Shown here: in pieces, positions 21,644 to 32,314 of the stretch
Position numbering within the stretch: the first letter of the stretch is position 1
How the letters are laid out: the number at the start of each line of letters is the position of its first letter
Assembly: GCA_025356655.1 (NCBI GenBank)
Contig: JANXRW010000142.1
Location: 1 to 64,000, forward strand
DNA from: Betaproteobacteria bacterium
GTDB lineage: Bacteria > Pseudomonadota > Gammaproteobacteria > Burkholderiales > SHXO01
Length of the DNA: 64,000 nucleotides
Direction: 5' to 3'
The notes under the pieces: generated by a model
The model's input: the letters and a program-made list of their open reading frames with translations, nothing else
Databases searched by the model: none
Told to the model about the DNA's origin: nothing
Position numbers and translations under genes: made by a program

Positions 21644-22144
21644 CTATTTTCCCGCAGGGGGCTTGCCCCCATTGCTGGCCTCGGAAGCCTTGTTACCCAT
21701 GAAGGCCTGGACGAGTTGGCCAATGAGCTTTTCCAGGACGATCGCCGACTGGGTGATCTTGAGCCGGCCACCGTCTTTGATCAATTCGGTGTCACCGCCT
21801 CCCTCCAAGCCGACGTACTGTTCACCGAGCAAACCCGCGGTCAGGATCGCCGCCGTCGTATCGGTGGGAAACCGATAGCTCTTACTCACGCGCAGGCTGA
21901 CCCGGGCGAGAAACTTGTCGTTGTCGAACTGAATCTCCTCAACCCGTCCGACGACCACGCCGGCACTCTTCACCGGAGCGCGTACCTTCAGGCCGCCGAT
22001 ATTCTCAAATTCGGCGATCACATGATACGCCTCGGAGGTGCTGACGTTGCTGGCGTTGCCCACCTTGAGTGCCAGCACGAGGATCGCGGCCAGACCCGCC
22101 GTCACGAACACTCCCACCCACAGGTCTATGGTCGTGCGTTTCAT
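21644..22144 (-). CDS. mlaD: MCE-domain lipid transport protein MlaD
   Basis: The 166-residue protein has one N-terminal membrane helix and a single MCE domain (IGGLKVRAPVKSAGVVVGRV) that forms a hexameric ring on MlaFE. The tail after about residue 120 is helical. It starts 1 nt after the mlaE stop. Confidence 0.96.
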   Translation of the reverse strand: MKRTTIDLWVGVFVTAGLAAILVLALKVGNASNVSTSEAYHVIAEFENIGGLKVRAPVKSAGVVVGRVEEIQFDNDKFLARVSLRVSKSYRFPTDTTAAILTAGLLGEQYVGLEGGGDTELIKDGGRLKITQSAIVLEKLIGQLVQAFMGNKASEASNGGKPPAGK

Positions 22145-22145
22145 C

Positions 22146-22940
22146 TCAGACTCCCGAAAACATGAAGGAGGTCAACACGAAATCCAGGGCGAGCACGCTC
22201 AGCGCCGAGGTCACCACGGTGCGCGTTACCGCGTAGGACACACCCTCCGCCGTGGGCGGGGCGTCGTAGCCCTCGAACAACGCGATGAGGGTAATAGCCA
22301 CCCCGAAAACCGCACTCTTTATCAGGCCATTGCCGATGTCTTCCCGAAGGTCCACGTTGGCCTGCATTTGCGACCAGAACGCCCCCGAGTCGACGCCGAT
22401 GAGCACCACACCGATTAAATAGCCGCCAAAGACACCCATCGCAGAAAAAATTGCCGCCAGCAAGGGCATGGAAAAGGCCCCGCCCCAGAACACGGGGCTC
22501 AACACCCGGGCAAAGGGGTCTACGGCCATCATCTCCATAGCCGAGAGTTGCTCCGTCGACTTCATGATGCCGACGCGCGCCGTAATCGCGGAACCCGCGC
22601 GGCTCGCGAAGAGAAGCGCGGCGACCACCGGGCCGAGTTCACGCACCAGCGCTAGTGCCACCAAGGTTCCCAGCGCCTCGGCGGAACCGTAGCGTTTGAG
22701 CGTTTCATAGCCCTGCAGCCCGAGCACGAGTCCGACGAAGAGTCCGGAAACGACGATGATGATCAAGGACAGCGTGCCGGCGAAGTAAATCTGATCCAGC
22801 GTGAGCTGAAAGCGACGGAAACTCGGTCCCGAGCGCGAAATCACCAGCCAGGAGAACCGGCTCGCCACACCAAGCTTCCAGATGCCGGAGACGACCCGGG
22901 CACCGATCAGACGCAGGCCGTGCAGTAGGGCGGCGATCAC
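22146..22940 (-). CDS. mlaE: lipid asymmetry maintenance ABC permease MlaE
   Basis: The 264-residue permease has an amphipathic N-terminal helix, about five membrane segments, and the MlaE signature ELGPVVAALLFASRAGSAITARVG. It is the transmembrane part of MlaFEDB. It overlaps mlaF by 4 nt. Confidence 0.97.
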   Translation of the reverse strand: MIAALLHGLRLIGARVVSGIWKLGVASRFSWLVISRSGPSFRRFQLTLDQIYFAGTLSLIIIVVSGLFVGLVLGLQGYETLKRYGSAEALGTLVALALVRELGPVVAALLFASRAGSAITARVGIMKSTEQLSAMEMMAVDPFARVLSPVFWGGAFSMPLLAAIFSAMGVFGGYLIGVVLIGVDSGAFWSQMQANVDLREDIGNGLIKSAVFGVAITLIALFEGYDAPPTAEGVSYAVTRTVVTSALSVLALDFVLTSFMFSGV

Positions 22941-23749
22941 GCGCGGCCTCCCAACCCGACATCGGCGGCGTAGTCGACCGCCGGGAAATGAAAGGGAACG
23001 GGCCCGTCGACTTCGCCGCGCACGAACTGCTGCACGTAGGGGTCCGTCGAGGCACGAATCTCATCCGGCGTGCCCTGGGCGATGATCCGGCCCGCCGACA
23101 GGAGATAGACGAAATCGACGATGCGAAAGGATACCTCGACGTCATGGGTAACCACGATGGAGGTAGCGCCCAGAGCGTCGTTGAGGCTGCGAATCAAGTT
23201 CCCGATGACCCCCACGGAGATGGGATCGAGCCCGGTAAAGGGCTCATCATAGAGGATCAGCATGGGGTCGAGGGCAATGGCCCGAGCCAGAGCCACTCTG
23301 CGCGCCATGCCGCCCGAGAGTTCGGATGGTTGCATTGTGGCCGCGCCGCGCAGGCCGACCGCCTGCAACTTCATGAGCACAAGATCCCGGACCATGGATT
23401 CGGGAAGCTCCGTATGCTCCCGCAGTGGGAAGGCGACGTTGTCAAAAACACTCATGTCTGTAAAAAGCGCGCCGAATTGGAAGAGCATTCCCATACGCCG
23501 TCGCAACGCGAAGAGTTCCCGGTAGGACATCCGCTCGACTTGCGCCCCTTCCACCGTGACGGTGCCGGTCTGTGGGCGCACCTGCCCACCCAGCAGCCGC
23601 AGTATGGTGGTCTTGCCCGATCCGCTGCTGCCCATGATGGCGACCAGCTTGCCCCGGGGCACCACCATGGAGACATCCTGCAAGATCACTCGCGAGTCAT
23701 AGCCGAACCGGACCCCGGAGAGTTTGGCCAGGGGTTCTCCGGTCAGCAT
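22937..23749 (-). CDS. mlaF: ABC transporter ATP-binding protein MlaF
   Basis: ATPase of the Mla phospholipid transporter. From ATG 23749 it has 270 residues, with Walker A GSSGSGKTT, signature PSELSGGMARR, Walker B LILYDEPFTGLDP and the characteristic VTHDVEVSFRI region. The track start 47 residues upstream is not supported. It is first in mlaFEDCB, and a promoter candidate lies about 130 nt upstream. Confidence 0.97.
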   Translation of the reverse strand: MLTGEPLAKLSGVRFGYDSRVILQDVSMVVPRGKLVAIMGSSGSGKTTILRLLGGQVRPQTGTVTVEGAQVERMSYRELFALRRRMGMLFQFGALFTDMSVFDNVAFPLREHTELPESMVRDLVLMKLQAVGLRGAATMQPSELSGGMARRVALARAIALDPMLILYDEPFTGLDPISVGVIGNLIRSLNDALGATSIVVTHDVEVSFRIVDFVYLLSAGRIIAQGTPDEIRASTDPYVQQFVRGEVDGPVPFHFPAVDYAADVGLGGRA

Positions 23750-23878
23750 GGGACGCGCGGGTGAGAGAGGAGGACGGTGGCGGATGGCATCGTTGGCTCG
23801 GGTTTTTGTCGCAAGTGCCAGGAACTGCCCTTGCCGAGCGGGCAGCGCCAGGACGCCGGGGCGACCGGGCTCGACGAG

Positions 23879-23908
23879 AATATACCGCACTTAAGGTCGG
23901 CAGAACAA
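23879..23908 (-). promoter_or_regulatory. candidate promoter of the mla operon
   Basis: The minus strand has TTGTTC (23903-23908), an 18-bp spacer and TATATT (23879-23884). It lies in the 262-bp divergent gap between mlaF and the pilus-locus ABC ATPase. The rest of that gap holds no gene I can recognise. The -35 is weak, so this is a moderate call. Confidence 0.45.
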
Positions 23909-24011
23909 TTTGGGCGGCAGCGCCCGACCGCCGGCGCCGGGTTCGATCCCGGTGCACAATCCGCAGCAGCACGCTCAGTTGGGCGTTCCGAGCCCCTAAC
24001 CCGAAGAACCC

Positions 24012-24754
24012 ATGCTAGCTCCGTTGATGCGTCCGCCGCCGCCGATGCCCCCCGCCCTGCTCTTCCAGGCGGTCGGCAAAACGCTCCGCGGGCGCGCGGT
24101 ATTAGAGGATGTGTGCCTGGAGGTCGCATCGGGGGAGACCTTCGCACTCGCGGGCGTCAATGGGGCAGGCAAGACCACCTTGCTGCGCTGTGCGCTGGAC
24201 TTCATCCGGCCGAGTCACGGCCGGCTCGAGATTTATGGCCGCAGCCACCTCCTGCCCAGTGCGCGCCAGCCCCTGGCGTATCTTCCGGAGCGATTCCTTC
24301 CGCCGCACTACTCGACCGGAGGAGATTTCCTGCGCTTCGTCCTCAACCTCGACGGCCGGCCCTTCGACGAGCAGGAAGCGCGCGCCATGCTGCAGGCACT
24401 GGAATTGGATCCGTCCGCGTTGCGCCAGCCCACGCGCGCCCTGTCCAAGGGCATGACCCAGAAACTTGGGCTGGCCGGCTGCTTTCTGCGACGCAAACCC
24501 CTGCTGATACTGGATGAACCCACCAGCGGCCTGGATCCCCAGGCTCGTGCCCTCTTCAAACAACAGGTCCGGGCGCAGCAGGCTCGTGGTGGAACCGTCC
24601 TGTTTACGTCCCACGCGCTGGCGGACGTGGAGGAGTTAGCCGACCGGATGGCGATCTTGCACAATGGCTCGGTGCGCTTCCTGGGTCGCCCCGCCGAACT
24701 GCGCGCCCGCGTGCCGGGAGCGACCTTGGAGCAGGCTTTCCTGGAGCAGATTGC

Positions 24755-24758
<4 letters not shown>
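24012..24758 (+). CDS. ABC transporter ATP-binding protein (PilH-like) of the pilus locus
   Basis: The 248-residue ATPase has Walker A GVNGAGKTT, signature RALSKGMTQKLG, Walker B LLILDEPTSGLDP and the H-switch TSHALADVEE, an ABC-2 exporter type. No permease adjoins it. The only orphan ABC-2 permease in the window is at 40143, at the far end of the same pilus gene group, so they probably form one transporter, like PilH/PilI of Myxococcus. The start is uncertain (M6 and M12 also possible after a Pro-rich stretch). It overlaps the next gene by 4 nt (ATGA). Confidence 0.9.
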
Positions 24759-26194
<1,436 letters not shown>

Positions 26195-26306
26195 GGCCCG
26201 TCCTCGCGTCTGATAGTATGCCCGGACCGCATAGGGTCAGCAGTCGCCTGCTGCACGCGGAGTCGCTCCTGTCCGGTTCGCCGTACTCCCTCACCCGGTC
26301 CTAGGC

Positions 26307-27278
26307 ATGTACTACGAGTTCTTCGGGCTATCTCATCCGCCGTTTCGCATAACGCCTGACACGGAGGTGTTTTTCGAGGGGGGCAACCGCGGGCCAACGC
26401 TGGAAGCCTTGCTCTACGCCATCTCGCAGGGCGAGGGCATCGTCAAGGTGACGGGCGAGGTCGGCAGTGGCAAAACGATGCTCTGTAGCGTGTTGCAGAC
26501 CCGACTCCCTGACCACATGGATACGGTCTACCTCGGTAATCCGAGCGTCGGGCCGCAAGAGATCCTGCACGCCATCGCCTTCGAGCTGCAGCTCCCGGTA
26601 GCGCCCAACGCTGGCCGCCTCCCCGTACTCCATGCACTGAACGCCTTCCTGCTCGGCCGCCACGCCGAGGGGCGGCAGGTCGTTCTGTTCGTAGAGGAGG
26701 CGCAGGGCATGCCCATCGAAACCTTGGAAGAGATCCGCCTGCTCTCCAACCTAGAGACCCGCCACCACAAGCTGTTGCAGATTGTCCTTTTCGGACAACC
26801 GGAGTTGGACCTGCACCTCCAGGGCCTGGAAATCCGCCAACTGCGTGAGCGCATCACGCACAGCTTCCGGCTCGAGCCGCTGGGCGACGCGGAGGTCGCC
26901 CGCTACTTGGCCTTTCGCCTGCAGGCCGCCGGCTACCGCGGGCCGGATCTGTTCGGCCGGAGACTGGTCCGGTCCCTGGTCAAAGCCACCGGAGGCATCA
27001 CCCGGCGCATCAACCTCGTCGCTGACAAGACGCTTCTGGCCGCCTTCGCCGATGGCACGCACACCCTCAACGCGCGGCACCTGCGCGCCGCATTGGCTGA
27101 CAGTGCCTTCCGGGAAGCCCGCCAGAGCGCCTCGGGCAGTTGGCTGCTGCTGGCCGCGGCGACACTCGTCGCCTTGGGGCTCGCGGCCGCACTGTACGGC
27201 GCCCTCAAGGCGACCCATCTCGTAGGAGAATCGGGACCGGAGCATCGTCTCGCGGCAGGGCGGTCCGTTAAAAGCTGA
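26307..27278 (+). CDS. mshM: ExeA/MshM-like AAA ATPase
   Basis: The 323-residue protein starts MYYEFFGLSHPPFRITPD, the classic ExeA/MshM N-terminus. It has Walker A GEVGSGKT at 50-57, Walker B VVLFVEEAQ and an AAA lid, then one membrane helix near the C-terminus (about 274-294). Such ATPases assist assembly of the secretin or pilus machine, often by contact with peptidoglycan. It has no peptidoglycan-binding domain, like MshM and unlike ExeA. Confidence 0.88.
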   Translation: MYYEFFGLSHPPFRITPDTEVFFEGGNRGPTLEALLYAISQGEGIVKVTGEVGSGKTMLCSVLQTRLPDHMDTVYLGNPSVGPQEILHAIAFELQLPVAPNAGRLPVLHALNAFLLGRHAEGRQVVLFVEEAQGMPIETLEEIRLLSNLETRHHKLLQIVLFGQPELDLHLQGLEIRQLRERITHSFRLEPLGDAEVARYLAFRLQAAGYRGPDLFGRRLVRSLVKATGGITRRINLVADKTLLAAFADGTHTLNARHLRAALADSAFREARQSASGSWLLLAAATLVALGLAAALYGALKATHLVGESGPEHRLAAGRSVKS

Positions 27279-27308
27279 GAACCCATCTTGAGAACTGTCG
27301 GCATAACA

Positions 27309-27337
27309 TTGAAATAGATACGATTTTTGTGTAATGT
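27309..27337 (+). promoter_or_regulatory. possible sigma70 promoter upstream of mshL
   Basis: TTGAAA (27309-27314) and TAATGT (27332-27337) are 17 bp apart in the A/T-rich gap after mshM. The longest mshL frame begins at ATG 27334, inside this -10; the lipoprotein start at 27454 would leave a ~110-nt leader. The -10 is poor, so this is tentative. Confidence 0.35.
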
Positions 27338-27453
27338 TCAGCCGACAACGCGGATCATCGGCGGGCGGGCGCGTGCGACGCCTGACGGAACAAGAGCATG
27401 GGCAGGCAGAGGCCGGGGTCGGGCCGGGGCAGGGAATCATCGAGAAACGCGTA

Positions 27454-29190
27454 ATGAGAACCGCGCAAGCCCCAAGCGTCCGGCGAGCCGCGACCTTTGG
27501 CGCGCTGCTGTTCGCGCTGGGCCTGCCCGGTTGCGGGGTGCACCCGGTGGTTCCCCAATCGCAGGGACACATCACCCGGGACGATGCAACCCCAGCGGGC
27601 GCCGACCAGATTCCACCGGCGGTCAGTGGCACGCCCTACGTGCCGCCACCACGCCAACGTCCGAAGGTCCCCACCTACAGCGTGGTCGTGTACGAGGTCC
27701 CTGTGAAGGAACTGTTGCTCTCCCTGGCGCGCGACACCAAGGAGAACATCGATGTCCATCCTGGGCTCACCGGACTGGTGAGCGTTAACGCCGTCGACGA
27801 GACGCTGCCGGCGATCCTGGAACGGATCTCCCGGCAGGTGAACCTGCGCTACCGCATCGAGGGCCATACCATCGTAGTGGCTCCCGACCTGCCTTTCGTC
27901 AAGGTCTATCCGGTCAACTACGTGAACATGGTGCGCGACACCACCTCGAGCATCGCGGTGAGCGGCCAGATCAGTTCGGGCACCACGGGCGGCGGTGGCG
28001 CCTCCACCACGACGGTCAACAGCACCTCGCGCAACGCGTTCTGGGAGACGCTCAAGGAGAACATCCAGGGCATGCTCACGGCGACCCGGCAGCAGACGCA
28101 GAGTGCGGAGGACCGGGCGCGTAAAGACGAGGCCGCGCGGGCCGCCCGCGAGGAGCGCTTGGCCCAGGCCGAAGCGGTGTCGAAGGCAGGCGCCAACGCA
28201 CCCAGCCTCTACAGCACCGTGTTCGGTAATGGCGCCGCGGCCTCCCCCTCCAACGCCACCCAGGACGTCGTGGTCAACGCCTCCGCCGGCAACATCATGG
28301 TGCTGGCGACCGACAAGCAGCACGCGCTGGTTCAGCAATATCTCGACCAAGTAATCGCGTCCAGCCAGAGGCAGGTGTTGATCGAAGCAACGATCGTGGA
28401 GGTGACACTCAACCGCACCTACCAGGGTGGGGTGGACTGGAACGTCCTCTCGAGCAGGAGTGCCCTGCAGATCAGCCAGCAGATGCTCGCCGGCGCAGTC
28501 GGCGCGGCGCCGAATTTCGTACTGGGCACCACCCCGGGGTCGCGCTTGGGGGACGTCTCGGCGACACTGAAACTCCTGGAGACATTCGGCTCCACCCGAG
28601 TGCTTTCCAGCCCCAAGATGATGGCACTGAACAATCAAACGGCACTGCTGAAGGTCGTCGACAACCTCGTCTACTTCCAGGTGCAGTCTTCGATCAGTCA
28701 AGGAACGAACAACGCGGGCAATCTGCAGAGCATCACCACGACACCCACCACGGTAGCGGTTGGCGTGGTCCTCAGCATGACCCCTCAGATTAACGATAGT
28801 GGCGTGGTGACGCTGACGGTGCGACCCACGGTCACGCGCCAGAACGGCGTCGCGCGCGATCCCAATCCGAACCTCAGTATCCCGAACGACGTGCCCCTGA
28901 TCCAGGTGCGCGAAATGGAATCCGTCCTCCAGCTGATCAGTGGGCAAACGGCCGTCCTGGGCGGACTCATGCAAGACGACGTGGAGCGCAAAAGCAACCA
29001 GATCCCGGGGCTGGGTAGCCTTGCGCGCATTGGCGAGCTCTTCAAATTCCGCGACGAGTCGGCCAAAAAGACCGAATTGATTATCTTCATCCGGCCCGTC
29101 GTGGTGACGAACCCCTCGCTCGATAGCCCGGATCTCCGGCATCTGCGCCGCTTCCTTCCGGCGGCGGAGCACGCGGGAGACAAGCCGTGA
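27454..29190 (+). CDS. mshL: MshL-type pilus secretin (lipoprotein)
   Basis: Outer-membrane secretin of an MSHA-type pilus. From ATG 27454 it has 578 residues with a lipoprotein signal peptide ending LPGC (C27). Secretin N0/N1-like modules follow (PVKELLLSLARDTKENIDVHPGL), then a charged coiled-coil insert at about 195-240 and the C-terminal secretin domain with VPLIQVREMESVLQLISGQT. The track start 40 residues upstream would bury the lipobox and is rejected. It overlaps the next gene by 4 nt (GTGA). Confidence 0.94.
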   Translation: MRTAQAPSVRRAATFGALLFALGLPGCGVHPVVPQSQGHITRDDATPAGADQIPPAVSGTPYVPPPRQRPKVPTYSVVVYEVPVKELLLSLARDTKENIDVHPGLTGLVSVNAVDETLPAILERISRQVNLRYRIEGHTIVVAPDLPFVKVYPVNYVNMVRDTTSSIAVSGQISSGTTGGGGASTTTVNSTSRNAFWETLKENIQGMLTATRQQTQSAEDRARKDEAARAAREERLAQAEAVSKAGANAPSLYSTVFGNGAAASPSNATQDVVVNASAGNIMVLATDKQHALVQQYLDQVIASSQRQVLIEATIVEVTLNRTYQGGVDWNVLSSRSALQISQQMLAGAVGAAPNFVLGTTPGSRLGDVSATLKLLETFGSTRVLSSPKMMALNNQTALLKVVDNLVYFQVQSSISQGTNNAGNLQSITTTPTTVAVGVVLSMTPQINDSGVVTLTVRPTVTRQNGVARDPNPNLSIPNDVPLIQVREMESVLQLISGQTAVLGGLMQDDVERKSNQIPGLGSLARIGELFKFRDESAKKTELIIFIRPVVVTNPSLDSPDLRHLRRFLPAAEHAGDKP

Positions 29191-30518
29191 GCTTGCTGCT
29201 GCAGGCACTGCAGAAGGCGGCGCGCAGCCGCGAGGGCGCAGAGACGACAGCGGAGTCGGCGGCGTCTGCAGAGGACACGTCGCTCACCCGCCTGACGGCT
29301 GAGGACCTGAGCCTGGAGGAGGATGACTTCGCCCCGCCCGTCCGCGGGCTGGGCAGGGACCGCTCGCGCGCCCCGGCCGTCACCGCGCAGGCCGAGGCCG
29401 CCACCGTGTTAGCTGCCTCCACGGCCGCACCGGGCTTCACGGACTTCGTCCGTGAGCGGCCGATACCGGTCTTCATGGCGGCCGCGTTCTTGCTGGCGCT
29501 GCTCTACGGCACCTACGTCTGGGTGCAGATTTCTCACCCCGCCTGGATGCGTGGTGAATTCTCCTCGCCCGCCCCGCTTCGCGTCATGAGTAGACCACCG
29601 GCGCCCCGGCCCGTGAGCATCGCACCCAAGGCTGCACCACCCCCGGCGCCGCTGGCTAGCTTGGCTGCCGGGGCACCGGCATCCGCCACAGTTGCCCCGG
29701 CGGTGCTGGCCACAAGCCCCCCGACGACCCGCCTCGGACCACCCCCTCCGCCGCCCGTGGCGCACACGGACTCTACCACCGAGCCCCCCATCAATGGGAC
29801 GCCGGCACGGCCGCCGCCCCGGCTTCGTGGAACGCTGCCTTCGCCGCGCGCGGCCGCCCGGCCGGGGGTGCCTGCAGGGAAGCAGGGGCGGAACGCAGAG
29901 GCAAGAGCGGACGTCAACGCGCGCGGGGGCAATCTCGCCGCACCCTCGTCGGAACTTCAGCACGCCTGGGAACTGCTTCAGGCGGGTGGAACCGAGGAGG
30001 CCCAGAGCATCTACCAGCGCGCTGCCGCGGCTGACCCGGGCAACGTCGATGCACTGCTCGGTCTCGCCGCGACCGCTGCGCAGAAGGGGGATGCGGAGGA
30101 GGCTATCCGGCATTACGAACGCGCCCTGGAACGTGAGCCCCGTAACGCAGCGGCGCAGGCCGGCCTCATCGCGTTGATTGGCCAGGCAGACCCCCAGGCG
30201 AGCGAGACGCGCCTGCGCCAACTAATAACCCAGGACACCTCTGCGGCATTTCTCCACGCCAGCCTGGGCGGGCTTCTCGCCCGTCAAGGAAAGTGGTCCC
30301 CCGCAGAGCAAGCCTTCTTCCAGGCGTTCCAGTTGCAGCCCGACAATGCGGACTACGCCTACAATCTCGCCGTCAGCCTCGAGCACCTGAGCCAGCCGGG
30401 GCTGGCCCTAAACTATTATCGGAAGGCACTGGACCTGGCTGGGCTAAAGGGGCGCGCCACCTTTGACCGGGAGCGTGCCCGGTCTCGGGTGAGTGCTCTG
30501 ACGGCGGGCGCGGGCTGA
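29187..30518 (+). CDS. TPR-containing pilus assembly protein (MshN-like)
   Basis: The 443-residue protein begins with GTG and MSLLLQALQKAA, the short N-terminal motif shared by MshN- and GspB-like proteins. It has one membrane helix at about 92-113, a long Pro/Ala-rich periplasmic linker (about 125-245) and four to five TPR-like helical repeats (255-430) ending in the NLAVSLEHL segment. It probably bridges the inner membrane to the secretin. It lies between mshL and mshE. Confidence 0.85.
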   Translation: MSLLLQALQKAARSREGAETTAESAASAEDTSLTRLTAEDLSLEEDDFAPPVRGLGRDRSRAPAVTAQAEAATVLAASTAAPGFTDFVRERPIPVFMAAAFLLALLYGTYVWVQISHPAWMRGEFSSPAPLRVMSRPPAPRPVSIAPKAAPPPAPLASLAAGAPASATVAPAVLATSPPTTRLGPPPPPPVAHTDSTTEPPINGTPARPPPRLRGTLPSPRAAARPGVPAGKQGRNAEARADVNARGGNLAAPSSELQHAWELLQAGGTEEAQSIYQRAAAADPGNVDALLGLAATAAQKGDAEEAIRHYERALEREPRNAAAQAGLIALIGQADPQASETRLRQLITQDTSAAFLHASLGGLLARQGKWSPAEQAFFQAFQLQPDNADYAYNLAVSLEHLSQPGLALNYYRKALDLAGLKGRATFDRERARSRVSALTAGAG

Positions 30519-30584
30519 ACCCGCAGCCCCGCGTGGGCGACTGCGCACGCACATGGTCAACCCCCGTGGTCTTGGACGAGAGAC

Positions 30585-32291
30585 ATGGCTGAAGCCCGCA
30601 ACAAGAAGCTGCGCCTGGGCGAACTGCTCATCGCGCAAGGCCTCATCACACCCGACCAACTGCGCATCGCGCTCACCGAGCAGAAGCAACAGTCGATGCC
30701 GCTCGGGCGCCTGCTGGTGCGGTTGGGCTTCGTCACCGAGGCCGTGGTGCGCGACATCATGGCGCGCGCCATCGGCCAGGAGACCCTGGACCTCACCCAA
30801 GTGGTGGTGGATGCAGACGCGCTGAAGCTCATCCCCCAGGAATACGCGCGCCGGCACCGGGTGTTGCCCGTGGCCGTGGATGCCCAGGCTCAACAGTTGC
30901 TCGTGGCCATTACCGAAGTCTTCAACGTCGCCGCGCTCGATCAACTGCGCGCCACGCTGGGCGCGGGTATCAAGATCAAGACCGTGCTCGCCGGCGAGGC
31001 TCAACTCGAAGACGCGATCGATCACTTCTACGGGCATGAACTGTCCGTCGACGGCATTTTGAAGGAGATCGAGACCGGTGAGATCGACTACCAGAGCCTT
31101 GAGTCCGACGGGGAGGAGTACACGCAGCCATTGGTCCGCCTCGTGGGCGCGCTGCTCGTCGACGCGGTCAAGCGCTCGGCCTCGGACATCCACTTCGAAC
31201 CCGAGGCGGCCTTCCTACGCATCCGTTACCGGATCGACGGCGTGCTCGAGCAGGTACGCAGCCTGCACAAAAACTACTGGCCAGGCATTGTTGTCCGCCT
31301 GAAGGTCATCGGCGGGATGAACATCGCCGAGACCCGGGCGCCCCAGGACGGGCGCATATCGCTCACCCTCAACGGCCGGCCCGTAGACTTCCGGGTCTCC
31401 ACCCAGCCCACGATCTGGGGCGAGAACATCGTGTTGCGAGTGCTCGACCGCGAGAAATCCATCATCAGCCTGGCACAACTGAAGCTCCCAGCGCACGTGC
31501 TCACCACCATCAATCTGATGCTGGCGCGCCCGGAGGGCATCATCATCCTCACCGGCCCCACGGGTAGCGGAAAGACCACCACGCTCTACTCGCTGCTCTC
31601 GAGGCTCAATGCCGAGGGGGTCAATATCATGACCCTGGAGGACCCGGTGGAGTACCCGGTGCCGATGATGCGCCAGACCTCGGTGAACGAAATGGCGAAG
31701 GTGGACTTCGTCACCGGCATCCGCTCCATCATGCGCCAGGATCCCGACATCATCCTCATCGGCGAGGTTCGCGACCGCGATACGGCGGACATGGCTTTCC
31801 GGGCGGCCATGACCGGGCACCAAGTGTTTACCACACTGCATACGAACTCCGCGCTGGGCGCCTTCCCGCGTCTCGTCGACATCGGCATCCTCCCCGAGAT
31901 CATCGCCGGCAACGTCATCGGGGTGGTCGCACAGCGCCTGGTGCGCGTGCTGTGCCCCAACTGCCGGGAAGCCTACCAGCCATCGCCCGAGGAGGCACGG
32001 CTATTGGGCGTCGAACGCGGCAGCCCGGGCACGATCTACCGGCCCGCAGGCTGCAAGCAGTGCAATATGCGCGGTTACCGCGGGCGTATCGCCTTGATGG
32101 AGATCCTGCGCCTGGATGCGGAACTCGACGAAATGGTGGCCAGCCGATCCAGCGCGAGTCATTTGCGCGACGCCGCGCTGCGCAAGGGGTTCCGCCCCCT
32201 CGCCGAAGAGGGCGTGGCCCGCGTGCTCGACGGCACCACGTCGCTGAGCGAGATCGCGCGCGCGGTGGATCTCACCGCACGCTTCGGCTAG
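30585..32291 (+). CDS. mshE: pilus extension ATPase MshE
   Basis: The 568-residue GspE/PilB-family hexameric ATPase has Walker A GPTGSGKTT (about 324-332), Walker B DIILIGEVRD and a tetracysteine zinc motif (CPNC...CKQC). The N-terminus is an MshEN domain: two repeats, RLGELLIAQG...LRIALTEQ (10-33) and PLGRLLVRLG (39-48). This matches the c-di-GMP-binding pattern described for Vibrio MshE. No PilT-type retraction ATPase is in the window. Confidence 0.95.
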   Translation: MAEARNKKLRLGELLIAQGLITPDQLRIALTEQKQQSMPLGRLLVRLGFVTEAVVRDIMARAIGQETLDLTQVVVDADALKLIPQEYARRHRVLPVAVDAQAQQLLVAITEVFNVAALDQLRATLGAGIKIKTVLAGEAQLEDAIDHFYGHELSVDGILKEIETGEIDYQSLESDGEEYTQPLVRLVGALLVDAVKRSASDIHFEPEAAFLRIRYRIDGVLEQVRSLHKNYWPGIVVRLKVIGGMNIAETRAPQDGRISLTLNGRPVDFRVSTQPTIWGENIVLRVLDREKSIISLAQLKLPAHVLTTINLMLARPEGIIILTGPTGSGKTTTLYSLLSRLNAEGVNIMTLEDPVEYPVPMMRQTSVNEMAKVDFVTGIRSIMRQDPDIILIGEVRDRDTADMAFRAAMTGHQVFTTLHTNSALGAFPRLVDIGILPEIIAGNVIGVVAQRLVRVLCPNCREAYQPSPEEARLLGVERGSPGTIYRPAGCKQCNMRGYRGRIALMEILRLDAELDEMVASRSSASHLRDAALRKGFRPLAEEGVARVLDGTTSLSEIARAVDLTARFG

Positions 32292-32314
32292 GACGCGCTG
32301 CGGCGCCCGCCCCC

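Noticed and set aside
27355-29208. 617-residue minus-strand ORF
   Set aside because: It is the shadow of mshL; its product is rich in His/Arg/Asp and matches no family, while mshL has a lipobox and secretin domain.
31952-32314. 5' part of the 522-residue ORF that ends with mshG
   Set aside because: The first ~120 residues lie out of frame over the end of mshE and are Arg/Pro-rich; the GspF-family sequence begins only at 32315.
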